DNA from: Phytophthora colocasiae | Taxonomy: Eukaryota; Oomycota; Peronosporomycetes; Peronosporales; Peronosporaceae | NCBI GenBank assembly: GCA_018806915.1 | Contig: JAGKQI010000090.1 | Coordinates: forward strand, 1,116,001-1,180,000 | DNA length: 64,000 bases | Direction: 5' to 3' | Shown: positions 30,301-40,698 of the stretch, one piece after another | How the letters are laid out: every line of letters begins with the position of its first letter | Position numbering within the stretch: the first letter of the stretch is position 1 | The notes under the pieces: generated by a model | Database searches by the model: none | Told to the model about the DNA's origin: nothing | What the model saw: only the letters and a program-made list of their open reading frames with translations | Translations under genes and position numbers: made by a program

Positions 30301-32953
30301 ATCGTATATGCCAGCGACTGGGCGATCTCCGCTGCGTTGACGCAAGAACATGACCAGGTCTATCACCCGGTCGCGTTCGCCAGCCGAACCCTGAAAACGA
30401 ACGAGCTGAACTACAATGTTGCAGAGAAAGAAGTGTTATCCCTCTTACGGATCCTGGATCTGTACTACACCATGTTGGTGGGTCGCCGGATCAAGGTCTT
30501 GACCCGGCATTCCACCCTTGCCTGGTTGTTCAAGTCAGCCGGTCTCCAAGGGCGCCTAGGTCAATGGTCTGCGCTCCTATCCCCTTGGTCGCTTGAGATC
30601 ACGAAATGTACGAAAGGGGAAGACGAGATACTGGGGGCGATCGCAGCCAGCATGACGCCCAGAACGAAGGTCGACGACGCCCTGATCGCGATCGCACCCC
30701 TTAAGGAACCCAAGCGCCGGATCCAAGCCCCAGTGCCCACGGTGGGTCAAGATGAAGAGTTGTGGGTGTTAAGCTTTGACGGATCAGCTCGGGTCAAACG
30801 AGGTGGGGGCGCGTTCAGCGCGATTGTGTGGAGACTACCTGGTTGGGAGATAACTGACGCTAGATCCGGTTACGCCGAAGGTCTCACAGTTAACGAGGCA
30901 GAATACAACGGGCTCCTCTTAGGGCTCGATATGCTCGCAGGTCGGGATCGTCGTCGTCTGGTAATCTGTGGTGACTCAAATCTCGTGATCCGTCAAGTTC
31001 GTGGCGAGATCGATTGTAAGGCGCCAGGATTAACGATATTAAAACAGAGGACCCTAGATCGTCTGAAGGGATGGAGCAATCACGAGCTGGTTCATGTGAA
31101 GAGAGACTGGAACGGGAGCGCAGACAGCCTAGCAAGTGCCGCTCTACAACGTCAAGGCGGGATCGAGGTTCGTAGCGAGGGAGATCAGCAGGATCTAGTC
31201 ACCATAAATCGACTAGACGAGATCCTGATCCCCAAGACTGAAGATCTCGTGGTCCGAGTGTCCGCGGTAACTACGCGAGCCGCTCGAATGAGGTCGGACG
31301 CCGCTGTCCTACAAGAAGAGTTGGTCCGAGAGATGAGGATCGATCGGATCAAGCGGGCGCAGGACGAAGAAGCTTGGATCGCAGGATTGAAGAAATACCT
31401 GATCGGGCCGATTACGGACATCACTCAAGCGGAATCGCGATCCTATAGTAAGATTGCGTCCGACTACGAGGTAGACGAGCATAATCTACTTTTCTACTGT
31501 CCCCCAACGCCGAGGTCGGACGTCGATCGAGACCGACTGATGAAGCTGATGGTCCCAGAAACGCTACAACAGGATGTCCTGCACCACTATCATACGACTC
31601 TCGAAGGCGGACACCAAGGAATCGGGCGTACCTACCAACGGATCCGGGATCACTTCCACTGGAGAGGACTGTATCGGAGCGTGCAACGATACGTGGGGAG
31701 TGCGTGGATTGTGAGACAGGAAAAGGTAGACCCACTATCCAAGGCGAATCCCCAGGAATTTGCAAGCGGCTTACCCGTTCCAGATTATAGCAATGGACCA
31801 TATACCGTCCTTGCCCAGATCCGATAAGGGCAACACCGAGTTGCTGATCTGGGTCGATCTGTTCTCGGGATATGTGATTGCCAAGGCCAGTTCCTCTCGA
31901 TCCGCCCAGACGATCGCGGAATCTTATGAGGAGTGCGTGTTCCGAAGATTTGGTGCCAGCGAGATCATCCGACACGATCGGGAGCCGGGTTTCATGTCCG
32001 ACTTCTTCCGATCCTTCAACAGGATATTGGGGCAACGGCAGCGAGCGACGATGGCATATCGCCCCCAAGCCAATGGAACAGCAGAACGAATGGTACAGAC
32101 GGCAACGAGGGCGATCAAGATGTATGTCCAGGATCTTGATCAGAAGGACTGGGATGAATACGCTGAGCGGTTAACGTTCGCGATCAACACCGCCCACGAC
32201 CGGATCCGGGGAGATACCCCTCATTATCTGGTACACGGGTGGGATCCGAGATCGACGTTGGAGGCTACGATACCAGTTGGGTCCACCAGGCATCACGATC
32301 GTGATACTCGTCGATGGCGATATAGGGTCCAAAGATACTATCAGCAGTCGCGGGAACAGGTCAATGTCCGTTTGCGGGAAGCGATCGCTAATCGGGCGGA
32401 TCGGCATAACGAAGAGATCGACCCCCACGGGATCGAGGTTGGGTCCCGTGTCTGGTTATACCTCGATCGCGTGAGGGAAGGTTACGCACGTAAATTGGCA
32501 CATTTATGGCATGGTCCGTTCCGAGTAGCAGAAAAGATCAATGAGTTCACGATCAAGCTGGAAATTGCGGGATCCGGGTATCACATATTCCCGATAGTCC
32601 ATGTCTCGAAGCTGAAACTGGTGCGGAACTTTCCCGGCCGACCCCGAGTCGAGCTGACCGTGAACGAGGCCGATCGCCTAGATTTCGACGAAACCTTGCT
32701 CCCGGAGAATAGTTGGACCCCAGATCTGGATGCCGACGAGTACGAAGTTGAGCGGATTTCCGACATGCGATGCGGAAAGCGGACTTGCTACGGCAGGATT
32801 TACCGAGAGTTCCTGGTACACTGGGTCGGATATGATGATCCGACTTGGGTCGATGAGGCGGACCTCAATTGCGGAGCTATACTGAGCACGTTCTTGCGAG
32901 ACCACGCGAACCGAAACCGATTCGGCGTGATGCAGTCACATGAAGAGGTGTAG
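27359..32953 (+). pseudogene. Pol of element C (PR-RT-RH-aRNH-IN-chromodomain), two frame breaks
   Basis: Read by -1 frameshift from gag. Protease AILLLDTGAEVSILD (~27,670); long acidic Pro/Asp-rich linker (28,400-28,950); RT (LCIDYRLVNG, SLDMASGFW, YIDDILIT; 29,200-29,950); first RNase H (VYASDWAISAAL; 30,250-30,640); second, archaeal-like RNase H (LSFDGSARVKRGGGAF, NEAEYNGLLLGLDML, ICGDSNLVIRQV, VKRDWNGSADSLA; 30,760-31,170); integrase finger (HTTLEGGHQGIGRTYQRI). The frame breaks near 31,697 and again near 31,757; in between, the finger cysteines CVDC appear in a third frame. The core (AMDHIPSLP, IIRHDREPGFMS, RPQANGTAERMV) and a chromodomain (FLVHWVGYDDPTWVDEADL) then run on to 32953. Two 1-nt changes inactivate an otherwise intact pol, unless they are sequencing errors. 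Confidence 0.9.
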
Positions 32954-33904
32954 GTGGACGGCAGGTGAAGAAACCGGGTTGCTTCACCGTGACCGACGAA
33001 GCTGGTCCGGAGTAAAATCTGGATCAGGATGAGAATTTTATATTTGTGTATATGCATGTGAAACAGGGCGGTCGACGCCAGTGGAAGGTGATCCTGGGCG
33101 CTCTGGTGAAGATGATGGAGGGTCACGACTTGGAGGCGATGGGTACAGGCTATTCTCGAATGGTGACTATGGTAGATATTTGAATTACGTGGGTTATTAT
33201 CAAGGACTGGGGACTGATGAAGGATGCGATACCCAAAACGAAGATCGAGTGTGGGCCTGGTCGTATTGCGCGAATTGCCTCAGAAGCAGGCCAGCAATGA
33301 GTATTGGACTTATTCTACTGTCAACAGTAAGTGGTGCTTGAACTTAGATAGAGCTTACACTTCGATATCGCGGAACATTGGAGGTGATCATGCTGGGTGT
33401 ATCGAGATCGGCAGTGAGGGCTGGATATGACAATACCGAGTGCAAGTTTGGCTCAATTACGCGAAACACCGAGTCGTTATTGCTTATTTACGATCGTTTG
33501 TTCAAGAACAATTTCGTTTCAAGCTTATCACAGGTGATGTGTCGAGATGACGTACCAGCTGCACCTGATCACGCCCAACATTACATTACCGACGTTTTGT
33601 ACCCATTTGAAGTTGATACGATGGGACGTACTATATTACGACCTCAATCACGTCGAACGTCGCCGAATTTCTTTGAGTATGGGGCACCAACAAGGTAGCT
33701 GTGCCGGGAGCGCCGGTGTATTATCCTTTTTCCTGCGGGAACAACGAGACAAGAGGACATTGCTCGATTACAGATTACGTTGTAGTCCACCGGACTGAAT
33801 GGGGTTTTCGTCACGGTTCACTGCATACGTCAATACCAGTCGTTTCTAACGCAGCGAGTTCGAAGTGAATCCCCGTGTGATACAACTTGCGAACTGGGGG
33901 CGGA
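32954..33904 (+). other. Unassigned region between pol and 3' LTR of element C
   Basis: About 950 bp with only short frames. The longest plausible plus-strand one (33378-33698) has no recognised domain, signal peptide or membrane segment, so there is no sign of an env gene. It ends in the polypurine tract before the LTR. Confidence 0.5.
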
Positions 33905-35558
33905 TGTGGTAAAGCACATCTCGATTTTTCGTACTTACTCGAGTAATACATGGGATTAGTATGGTGGACCGATGGCTGCTTCCGATCGCTTTGGACGACG
34001 CTAGTTCAGTGAGATTTTGCTTGATCCAGTGCTGTAAACCCATGATCACTGCAGATATGGGTGGATATTTCTCGATCACGCTTCGAGTGTATACTGTATA
34101 CTCAGTCCAAGCCAAAGTGTGATCTGCTGATGATCACCGTCGATAGATATTCTTGAGGTCGAAAGACTGTGATCCTCGATGGAGAGGTACACATGACACC
34201 CCAGGAGTGAAGATCACCGAGGATCCAGTCGATTCGGCAGTCATGAGGAGGAGACCAACTAGGATTGCTGACGATCTTGAGTTTAAGTGTGATCCACGGA
34301 GGCAGTCATGTTTAAGCGATAGGCTGTGGGGTGGAGTTCACGTCAGTGAAGATCATCAGCTCGAACTAAGTGTAATTAGCCGACGCGATGTGAAGATCGG
34401 CGAAGATTGACTGAGAATGGTGAACGGAGACCGGTGATCTTACATTATGCCTCTAAGAGCAAGGATCGATGCTCGCTAACTGTGGCACGGGTTCGCGAGC
34501 GGATATCACGGTTAATCAAGTGTAATCGGTGGCAGTGGAGTGGTGATTGACAATAATCAAGTCATATCGAGTGGCAAGAAGGAAGGAGCAAGGGTGTTGC
34601 CACGTGATCGGCTTTGGCATGGTCCTAGGTGGATACGATCTTGGCTCACGGTCCAGCCCGGCGCTCGCGACCCTCCCATTGGCCTGATCCTGATTTCCTG
34701 GAGGACGACCAAGCGGGATCACGCGCGATCAAGTCCCGATCAGGCAGCAATCAAGTCCCGATCAAGTGCGAGATCAAGTCCCGGTTAAGTACGAGATCAA
34801 GCTTCGGTTAAGTACGGAATCGGCTCACGATCAGGGTTAGGGGAACCAAGCTAGGGATCAGCTATGTAGCCAGTGTCATGTGATCGTAGGATAGTAAATC
34901 AGGATGGGATTAGTAGGCATAGGAATAACCATAAACAGACTCGAATTTGCCCTGAACCACTCAAGTGTCTTCGCTACGCCTGGAACCGGGAACTACATTG
35001 GCCCTACAAGCGTCAGGAAGGTAAGGATACGTGACCTAGTATAGCGGTTAAGTCTGGATAATATATTGGCCAGCTTTGCCCTATCTAGTGAACTATCCTT
35101 TAAGTGCATACATCGGATCGGAAGGAATTGGTTGTTTAGCCTAAGGATCCCGTCGAATCTCGCCCCCTCAAGATCCCCGCTATCGGAAGCGGAAAACAAC
35201 GAAAGGAAGGGACTGAATCCCGAACATTGGACTATTGGAAGACCTGGATCAAGAACCAGGCACCCGGATCAAGGCTCGAGAACTCGCCTACGACCGGGAT
35301 CAAGTACCCCGAGGTGGAGTGAAGAACTTCCACGCCGCCTCAAACCCCTGCGTCACCCAAGACCTTCTTCTCGTCCCAAGACATCTTCAGAAGTTACCTG
35401 GAAGAGCGTAACCCGCCTACCGACGGGTACACAAGGTGAACACTACACGCAACAAGATCACGGATCATCGGGGGACCCCCTCCGTTAGTCGGTGTCTGGG
35501 CGCAAGTGGCGATCGCGATCGGCCTCAACCAGATTTTGGCCAGATCCGCTCCACCACA
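33905..35558 (+). repeat. 3' LTR of element C
   Basis: 1,654 bp copy of 23386-25033 with a few substitutions and 1-2-bp indels (for example near 34,455, 35,165 and 35,478). Followed by AGAT. Confidence 0.95.
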
Positions 35559-35562
35559 AGAT

Positions 35563-35740
35563 CAAAGTCAAGTGGATGGGTCTCGAGACAATCGAGGACT
35601 CTTGGGAGCCGCTGAAGACCATGTATGAAGATGTACCACAACTACTGCTACAGTACGCGAACGAAGCAAACGATGATGATTTCCTACTCGCTGTGACCTC
35701 CCAGACGAAGTCCGAGACGCCAAGGCAACGCAGGAACTGA
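35563..35740 (+). pseudogene. Rest of the element B chromodomain
   Basis: Continues the pol of element B after element C: the chromodomain strand KVKWMGLETIEDSWEPL, then ~35 residues to a TGA at 35738-35740. Up to the right LTR at 36142 there is ~400 bp of noncoding sequence. Confidence 0.9.
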
Positions 35741-36141
35741 GTTACAAGCACTTCCTGGCCAATTGCATATGACGTATGAGAGTTTCGAGATCTTGCAAGC
35801 ATTTCCAAGTCGCGCCGCAATGGGTATCTTGAGTTCGATCTCATACACATGTACTAGTCAACTTTCAGACGATGGATCACAATATCAACAAGTGTATTCA
35901 AGTGTCGAGCAACTCTACAATCTGGTTGGCTGATATTCAGATTTCTCGGTTCTGATTGGGCAAAAAGGTCAAGGCGAGAATTGTTGCAAATCCGAGAGAT
36001 CACAACATGTAACACTGCAACGCGTTGAAGTTGGAGGACCGGTCATGCACAGTATGTGACGAGGCAGTCACAACCGGACGATACAATCGCACGCACGCTG
36101 GAGGGACGATTTCGACTGAGGATTGAAAGCTTGGGGGGCAG

Positions 36142-36479
36142 TGTGGCGATGGCCTGGCGACAACAGGCATCTGCTGACAGCTTACCAATCCCGCAGCCAA
36201 AAGCGTTGGGATGACAGGAGCTCATCGCCAACAACACAAGTACACAGACGGCAGGCCAGATCGCACGCAAGCTCAGCTGGCAAGGCTGACTTGCATGCAT
36301 GGCTGCAACAAGAACAACTGCAAGGACGCTGCTCCCTGGACGGCCAAGGCGGCCGGCGAGAGCGCCCAAAGACTAGCATTAGAATCGATCACTTTGCAAT
36401 TTACTTTGCACTACCAAAGCAACCAATACACGTTGCATTTTGCAGGGAGTTCCAGCTCCCAAACTGGCAGCACGTCACA
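36142..36479 (+). repeat. 3' LTR of element B
   Basis: 338 bp, one base different from 18512-18849 (A instead of C near 36,371). Confidence 0.93.
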
Positions 36480-36839
36480 GCCCTAATGCTTACGCACGCA
36501 GCCACCCACCCACCTTGAAGTTCTTCAGCTAATGCACGGAGACCTTCCCATCGAAGCGCATAGGAAGGTCTGTACACGCGCAGAATCTGCAGATACCTGT
36601 GCTGATTGTGGGGGCGATCATGAAGTGGAGGTGGCGCTTTAGCGACAGCTTCCGCTCTTTAGCGCAGACAACCCCAACAGCTTCAACCACATGGATCGTC
36701 TTGTGACAGGCCATTCCAGCTCTTCATAGATTAGCTGATCTACATCACGTTTGAACAGGTAAGACCGCCGACCGACGGTGCAGACACAACGGCGAGGTGA
36801 AGAAGTGCTAGTATTATGTTAACAGGTTATCAAATTGTT
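36480..36839. other. Intergenic, nothing recognised
   Basis: About 360 bp between element B and the 3' end of the glucosyltransferase gene. No coding frame with a known domain. Confidence 0.5.
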
Positions 36840-38219
36840 TTATACACGGTTCACCGGACAGGTTGGCACTGTCTTGGATTTCCGGCCGAACACGTGCGCC
36901 AACTTGTCGCGCTTCCGTGATCGCTCTGGTTTCACGAGGCGCTCGTATGCTGCATTTGTCGCCTTTCGTACGCCTTCCTCCTCCAAAACCGAGGGCCAGA
37001 ACACTTCGCTGTCCACCACCCTAGATCCCATACTGCCCAACGATGAGTCCGACAAGTGCTGGCGCAGTTCGCTTGAGCGACGTTCGTCTTGCTCGTTGAG
37101 CACCTCCACCGCCATCCCAATGGCGTCAAAAAGACGAGCTGGCTTTACGTCACGTGAAAGCTCACCTGGATTGCCGCGGATCGAGAACACCGGCGGACAG
37201 AAGCCGTCGTATAGCAGTGGCTTATATGGCACAAACCCTTTGCTGTCGTCGCGAACTGGCTGCACTGCCAAATACGCTTCGAGCGACAACTTCACCATGT
37301 GATGCGAATCGAAGACGCGCGCGAGTTTGGTCGGGTCGACATCGCACACCATCGCTTCCAGCGGCAGATGGGTGTAGAAGGACTCGACTGCAGCGTCGAG
37401 CGCCCGGTCGGGGTTGAACGTGTGCGCCAAGTCGAGCGCCTTGAGTCGGGTGGCTGGCTGCAGTAGCTGCTGGAAACTCGAAACCAGCGACTCGACCGAA
37501 CAGATTGTAGGGTCAATCGGGGCGATACCTACACCAGCTCTCTGACAAACACGGGCTGCGAATAGCTGCGATGGATGCGAGCCACACACCGCAACTGGTT
37601 TACCGGCCGCGAGACCTTCAGCCAGGATATCCCCGTCGCCCCAGTGGATCGTAGCGCTAACATGAGAGAACAGCTTCGCGTACGGCACGTCCGATCCCAC
37701 CAGGTAGACAAATTCCGATCGTTTTGACGAGGAGACCTCGCGCGCTTGCACGATGACACGCACGCAGAGCTGCTGAGCCGCTAGGTCGATTTTCTTCACC
37801 AAATCTTCAAATGCGATGGCGGACAAGGTGTGCGTGGGCACTCCGAAGTAGATCACTGGTATATCTGTTCTCGACAGGGCGAACACGAGCAAAGGTTCCG
37901 GCATCGCTTGAATATTGGATCTTTCTCGCAGCGTCACGTGACCAGTAACAGAGAGTTCTGCACCCCAATCCAGAGGTTTCGGAAGCACCGCCGGGTTGTA
38001 CAAGTACATGTGCGGTATTTCCCACTGAACAATCGGGTCCGGTCGGCACAGGTTGGTCGTGAGTCCAATGTACGAGCGGAACTGAGTGAGGACATCAGCT
38101 ACGGCACCGTGGTTTAAGGCAGCGTCGGTGACGCCATGTGACAGCAAATTGCTGTGTCGTGGTGACTTGAACGCTGATTCAGAATCTGCCAAGGAACTCA
38201 GCACATGGGGGAACTCAAA
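36840..38219 (-). pseudogene. Tandem sterol-glucosyltransferase-like gene, C-terminal part after the MULE
   Basis: Continues the second glycosyltransferase module (TFEFPHVLSSLADSESAFK ...) after the MULE and runs to a stop at 36840-36842. It contains the C-terminal Rossmann half of a GT1/GT28-type enzyme (DIPVIYFGVPTHTLS, ETIHWGD-like segment ATIHWGDGDILAEGLAAGKP, QRAGVGIAPI). The UDP-sugar-binding signature, HHGGAGTT in module 1, is here HWGDGDI, so the catalytic/donor residues look lost. A ~150-residue tail follows with many Arg/Ser. Read on its own from an internal ATG it would give 454 residues without a nucleotide-binding site. Confidence 0.85.
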
Positions 38220-40698
38220 GGTAGACTTTTATTTGGACCAACACCGGCTCTGGTCAAAACTGACCAATTGACCAATCCGCTTGACCAAAGCTGGTATTGA
38301 TCACCAATTGACCATGTCTACTTGATTAAGTGTTGCTACATGTACCAGTAGTTTGCTCGCGTTTCCTTAGTTAGTCGACTAATGTTGCTGATTCTTCTTC
38401 GCTGTCACTTAAGTCTACAGCCTGGGGCAGATCTACCTCCTCTGTGTTCCGTCGTCTCCGCTTCTTCGCACGGCATTTAAGCATATCCTCGATCCTGTCA
38501 ACGTAGCGCCTCGACAAAGATTCGATGATAGCGACAAACGACGGCAGGGATGGATGAGGCGCTGTCAATGCCGCATTCATCTCGCGGTTAAAGCGCTCTA
38601 AAGGATTGTTTGTTCGGCTGATCACGTCGGCGTCTAATCCGTACACGTTCCATACACTTGGTCTGTAAGTCTTAAGCCACGTGTTGCGAAAGTACAGGCA
38701 GAATTGCTTCCACAGAGCGTCTGAGTAGGCAAGATCTTTCTCCTGACACGTCGAGCGCATTGTTTTTTCCACAAATCTGATGCCAGCTCCAGCGATCTTC
38801 TCATGAGGTATCACGGTTAGAATGTCCAAGTAACCTTTGCTCAACGCCACACCAATTTCCCTTTCGGGCATGCTGAGTGACTGCAACTTTCTACGGCAGG
38901 CTTGCTTGAAATGAAAATAACAGCCAACTAAATCTGCTTCAGGAAACTGCACCTGAACTGCTTGTTGCAGCGCCGCCTCGAAATCACAAACAACCACGCT
39001 GGGCTGGATCTTGTCATCTGCTGCTACATTGATCGCCTCCATGAGATGCCAGTAGGTGTCTTGTGTCTTCGCACTACAAAGCGTATAAAAAACCGGAACA
39101 AACAGGTCGGTAGCGTTGTCAAAGACCATAACAACAACGCATTGGTAGAACGGTCTTGGTACGCAGCGAAACGTTCCATCGATAAACAGGGTCGTTTTCC
39201 TGTACTTGAGAAGTTTGATAAGAGCTGGATGCGCCCACCCTACCAATCGTTCTAGTGTTGCCCCATTCATATAAGACCTATAGAACTGGAAAAAGGGTAG
39301 GTTCGTCCCAGAGACCAATGCCAACGGTGGAACTTCAACAACGCCGTGCATGTCGGCTCCAAAGTGTCTTCGTCGAGTCCTATGTACGCGTCGGATGACT
39401 TGCTCACGTGTAAGTCCGCGCTGAACTACTAAGACTTCTTCAGGATAGAAATCTTCTCTTATTTGCTTCCAAACGCGCTCTGCCGTCAAATGCATTTGCG
39501 ATATTGCCAGCTCATCAGTCCGCTCTTTCATCGCCTCCACGACATCAACTCCAGGTGCAGTTACCGTCCGCTTGATTGAGCATACATGTTCACCTGAAAA
39601 CTCATAGTTGTTTTCCTTGATGATAAAATGTAGCTTCGCCTTGCACCCCGCGCTGCTTCTATATTGACTGCATCTGTACGATATCCTCTTCTCTGACTTG
39701 GTGTAACCTGTGTAAGCATATCCCCCTGCATGAAGGACAGTCCGCTTATCAGTGCGCTTGACGTTCGTAGCAGGACGGTTAGTCGATCTGGAGGCTTCAC
39801 CTCGAGCGATAGAACTCTGCATCGTACCACCCCAATCCCACAAACGCCTCCGTGTTGGGTTGTTACGCTCTATGTACCCGGATGCGCTTGTAGCACTGCT
39901 GTGTGGACTTGGCATTCGTCGTGGCTGAGGGCGTCCAGTGCTGCTGGAATATGTGCGCCTGGAACGATGAGGCGATGGTAGAAAGCGTCTTCTTGGGCTT
40001 GAACTACGTCTACTATTACCACCACTGTTGCCTGAGCTGCTGGAGCGACACCTTGGACGACTAGTCCTCTGACTCCGACAGCTGCTACATGAGCTCCGAC
40101 AACTTGAGAGACTACGCCGGCGTCTTGACCTGCCAATGCGCCGCGAAGGACTGGTCGAATGCCCCGGTTGGCGACTTGAGCGACTTCGTCGGTAGTTAAA
40201 GCGGCGGCTTTCTCGACTGCATGAGCGGCTTGGGTGTCTTGAACGGCGTGGTGCACTCCGTCGATGGTTGGAGGAACTACGACTCAAAGAAGACCGACAA
40301 CGAGGGCGGTGCTGAGGGCTGAAACTCGTCGAGCGCCTACCCGTGAAAGATTGGCGTCGCTGCCTCGAGCGGCCACGGCGATCGCGCCTTTTGTGGCGAC
40401 TGCTGGAATAGCTACTTCTCGTCGAACTAGGTGGACTGAATGCACGGTCATTGAAACTACTGCGCACAGGATGACGTGGAGAACTTTCTTGGGGAGTGAC
40501 AGTATCTTGGCTGGTCATTGAACTTGCTTGTTTCTAGTGCTTCGTGGCGTGCGAGGGAGAAGAGCGAATGCCGCTGTTGGTCAACCAACCAAAATCGTAC
40601 TTAAAATGCATAATCTTGTTCAAATCCTTTGATCAAGTCCGCATTGAGGTTTTGACCCGATTTGACCAGGGCCGGTATTGGTCCATTTAAAATCCTTC
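38220..40698 (-). mobile_element. Mutator-like DNA transposon (MULE) inside the glucosyltransferase gene
   Basis: 2,479 bp bounded by imperfect terminal inverted repeats of some 40 to 70 bp; both ends carry GGACCAAYACCGGCYCTGGT about 13-14 bases in. A 9-bp target duplication with one mismatch flanks it: GAACTCAAA (38211-38219) and GAACTCGAA (40699-40707). The subterminal region repeats TTGACCA several times. One transposase gene fills the interior. The mismatch suggests the insertion is older than the LTR elements. Confidence 0.9.
38371..40518 (-). CDS. MULE transposase with RS-rich N-terminus and FLYWCH-like finger
   Basis: 715 residues, no break. Residues ~15-215 are an arginine/serine-rich stretch like the RS domains of splicing factors. 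A FLYWCH/WRKY-GCM1-type finger follows (~265-325; GYAYTGYTKSEKRISYRC ... GCKAKLHF ... EHVC). The MULE catalytic core begins at ~430: first Asp in LFIDGTFRC (~444), second in VVCDFEAAL (~511), GCYFHFKQACRR, and the Glu in NNPLERFNRE (~640). The DDE triad is present and the frame is open, so this could still be active. The TIRs flank it closely. Confidence 0.88.
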   Translation of the reverse strand: MTSQDTVTPQESSPRHPVRSSFNDRAFSPPSSTRSSYSSSRHKRRDRRGRSRQRRQSFTGRRSTSFSPQHRPRCRSSLSRSSSNHRRSAPRRSRHPSRSCSRESRRFNYRRSRSSRQPGHSTSPSRRIGRSRRRRSLSSCRSSCSSCRSQRTSRPRCRSSSSGNSGGNSRRSSSPRRRFLPSPHRSRRTYSSSTGRPQPRRMPSPHSSATSASGYIERNNPTRRRLWDWGGTMQSSIARGEASRSTNRPATNVKRTDKRTVLHAGGYAYTGYTKSEKRISYRCSQYRSSAGCKAKLHFIIKENNYEFSGEHVCSIKRTVTAPGVDVVEAMKERTDELAISQMHLTAERVWKQIREDFYPEEVLVVQRGLTREQVIRRVHRTRRRHFGADMHGVVEVPPLALVSGTNLPFFQFYRSYMNGATLERLVGWAHPALIKLLKYRKTTLFIDGTFRCVPRPFYQCVVVMVFDNATDLFVPVFYTLCSAKTQDTYWHLMEAINVAADDKIQPSVVVCDFEAALQQAVQVQFPEADLVGCYFHFKQACRRKLQSLSMPEREIGVALSKGYLDILTVIPHEKIAGAGIRFVEKTMRSTCQEKDLAYSDALWKQFCLYFRNTWLKTYRPSVWNVYGLDADVISRTNNPLERFNREMNAALTAPHPSLPSFVAIIESLSRRYVDRIEDMLKCRAKKRRRRNTEEVDLPQAVDLSDSEEESATLVD

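Larger units (their letters stand above)
23386..35558 (+). mobile_element. 12.2-kb Ty3/Gypsy element C with long LTRs and dual RNase H, nested in B
   Basis: LTRs at 23386-25033 (1,648 bp) and 33905-35558 (1,654 bp) share the inverted ends TGTGGT/ACCACA and differ at only a handful of sites. A 4-bp duplication AGAT flanks the element (23382-23385, 35559-35562). Removing C and one AGAT restores the chromodomain frame of B (AYEIKVKWMG). Inside: a TGG primer site, gag with zinc knuckles, a -1 frameshift cassette, pol (PR, RT, RNase H, second RNase H, IN, chromodomain), then ~950 bp without a recognised gene and a G-rich polypurine tract (GGGGGCGGA). Elements with a second archaeal-type RNase H are reported from oomycetes and the plant Tat lineage. 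Confidence 0.95.
18512..36479 (+). mobile_element. Ty3/Gypsy LTR element B, interrupted by element C
   Basis: Two 338-bp LTRs (18512-18849, 36142-36479) differing at one position bracket gag, pol and, in the middle, the whole of element C. Without C the element is about 5.8 kb. The target duplication is GCCCC before and GCCCT after, a 4-of-5 match. A G-rich polypurine tract (GGGGGGCAG) precedes the right LTR. Domain order PR-RT-RH-IN-chromodomain identifies a chromovirus-type Ty3/Gypsy element. No standard TGG primer site follows the left LTR. Confidence 0.93.

Noticed and set aside
33378..33698. Possible env-like frame in element C
   Set aside because: No signal peptide, membrane segment or recognised domain; only 106 codons.
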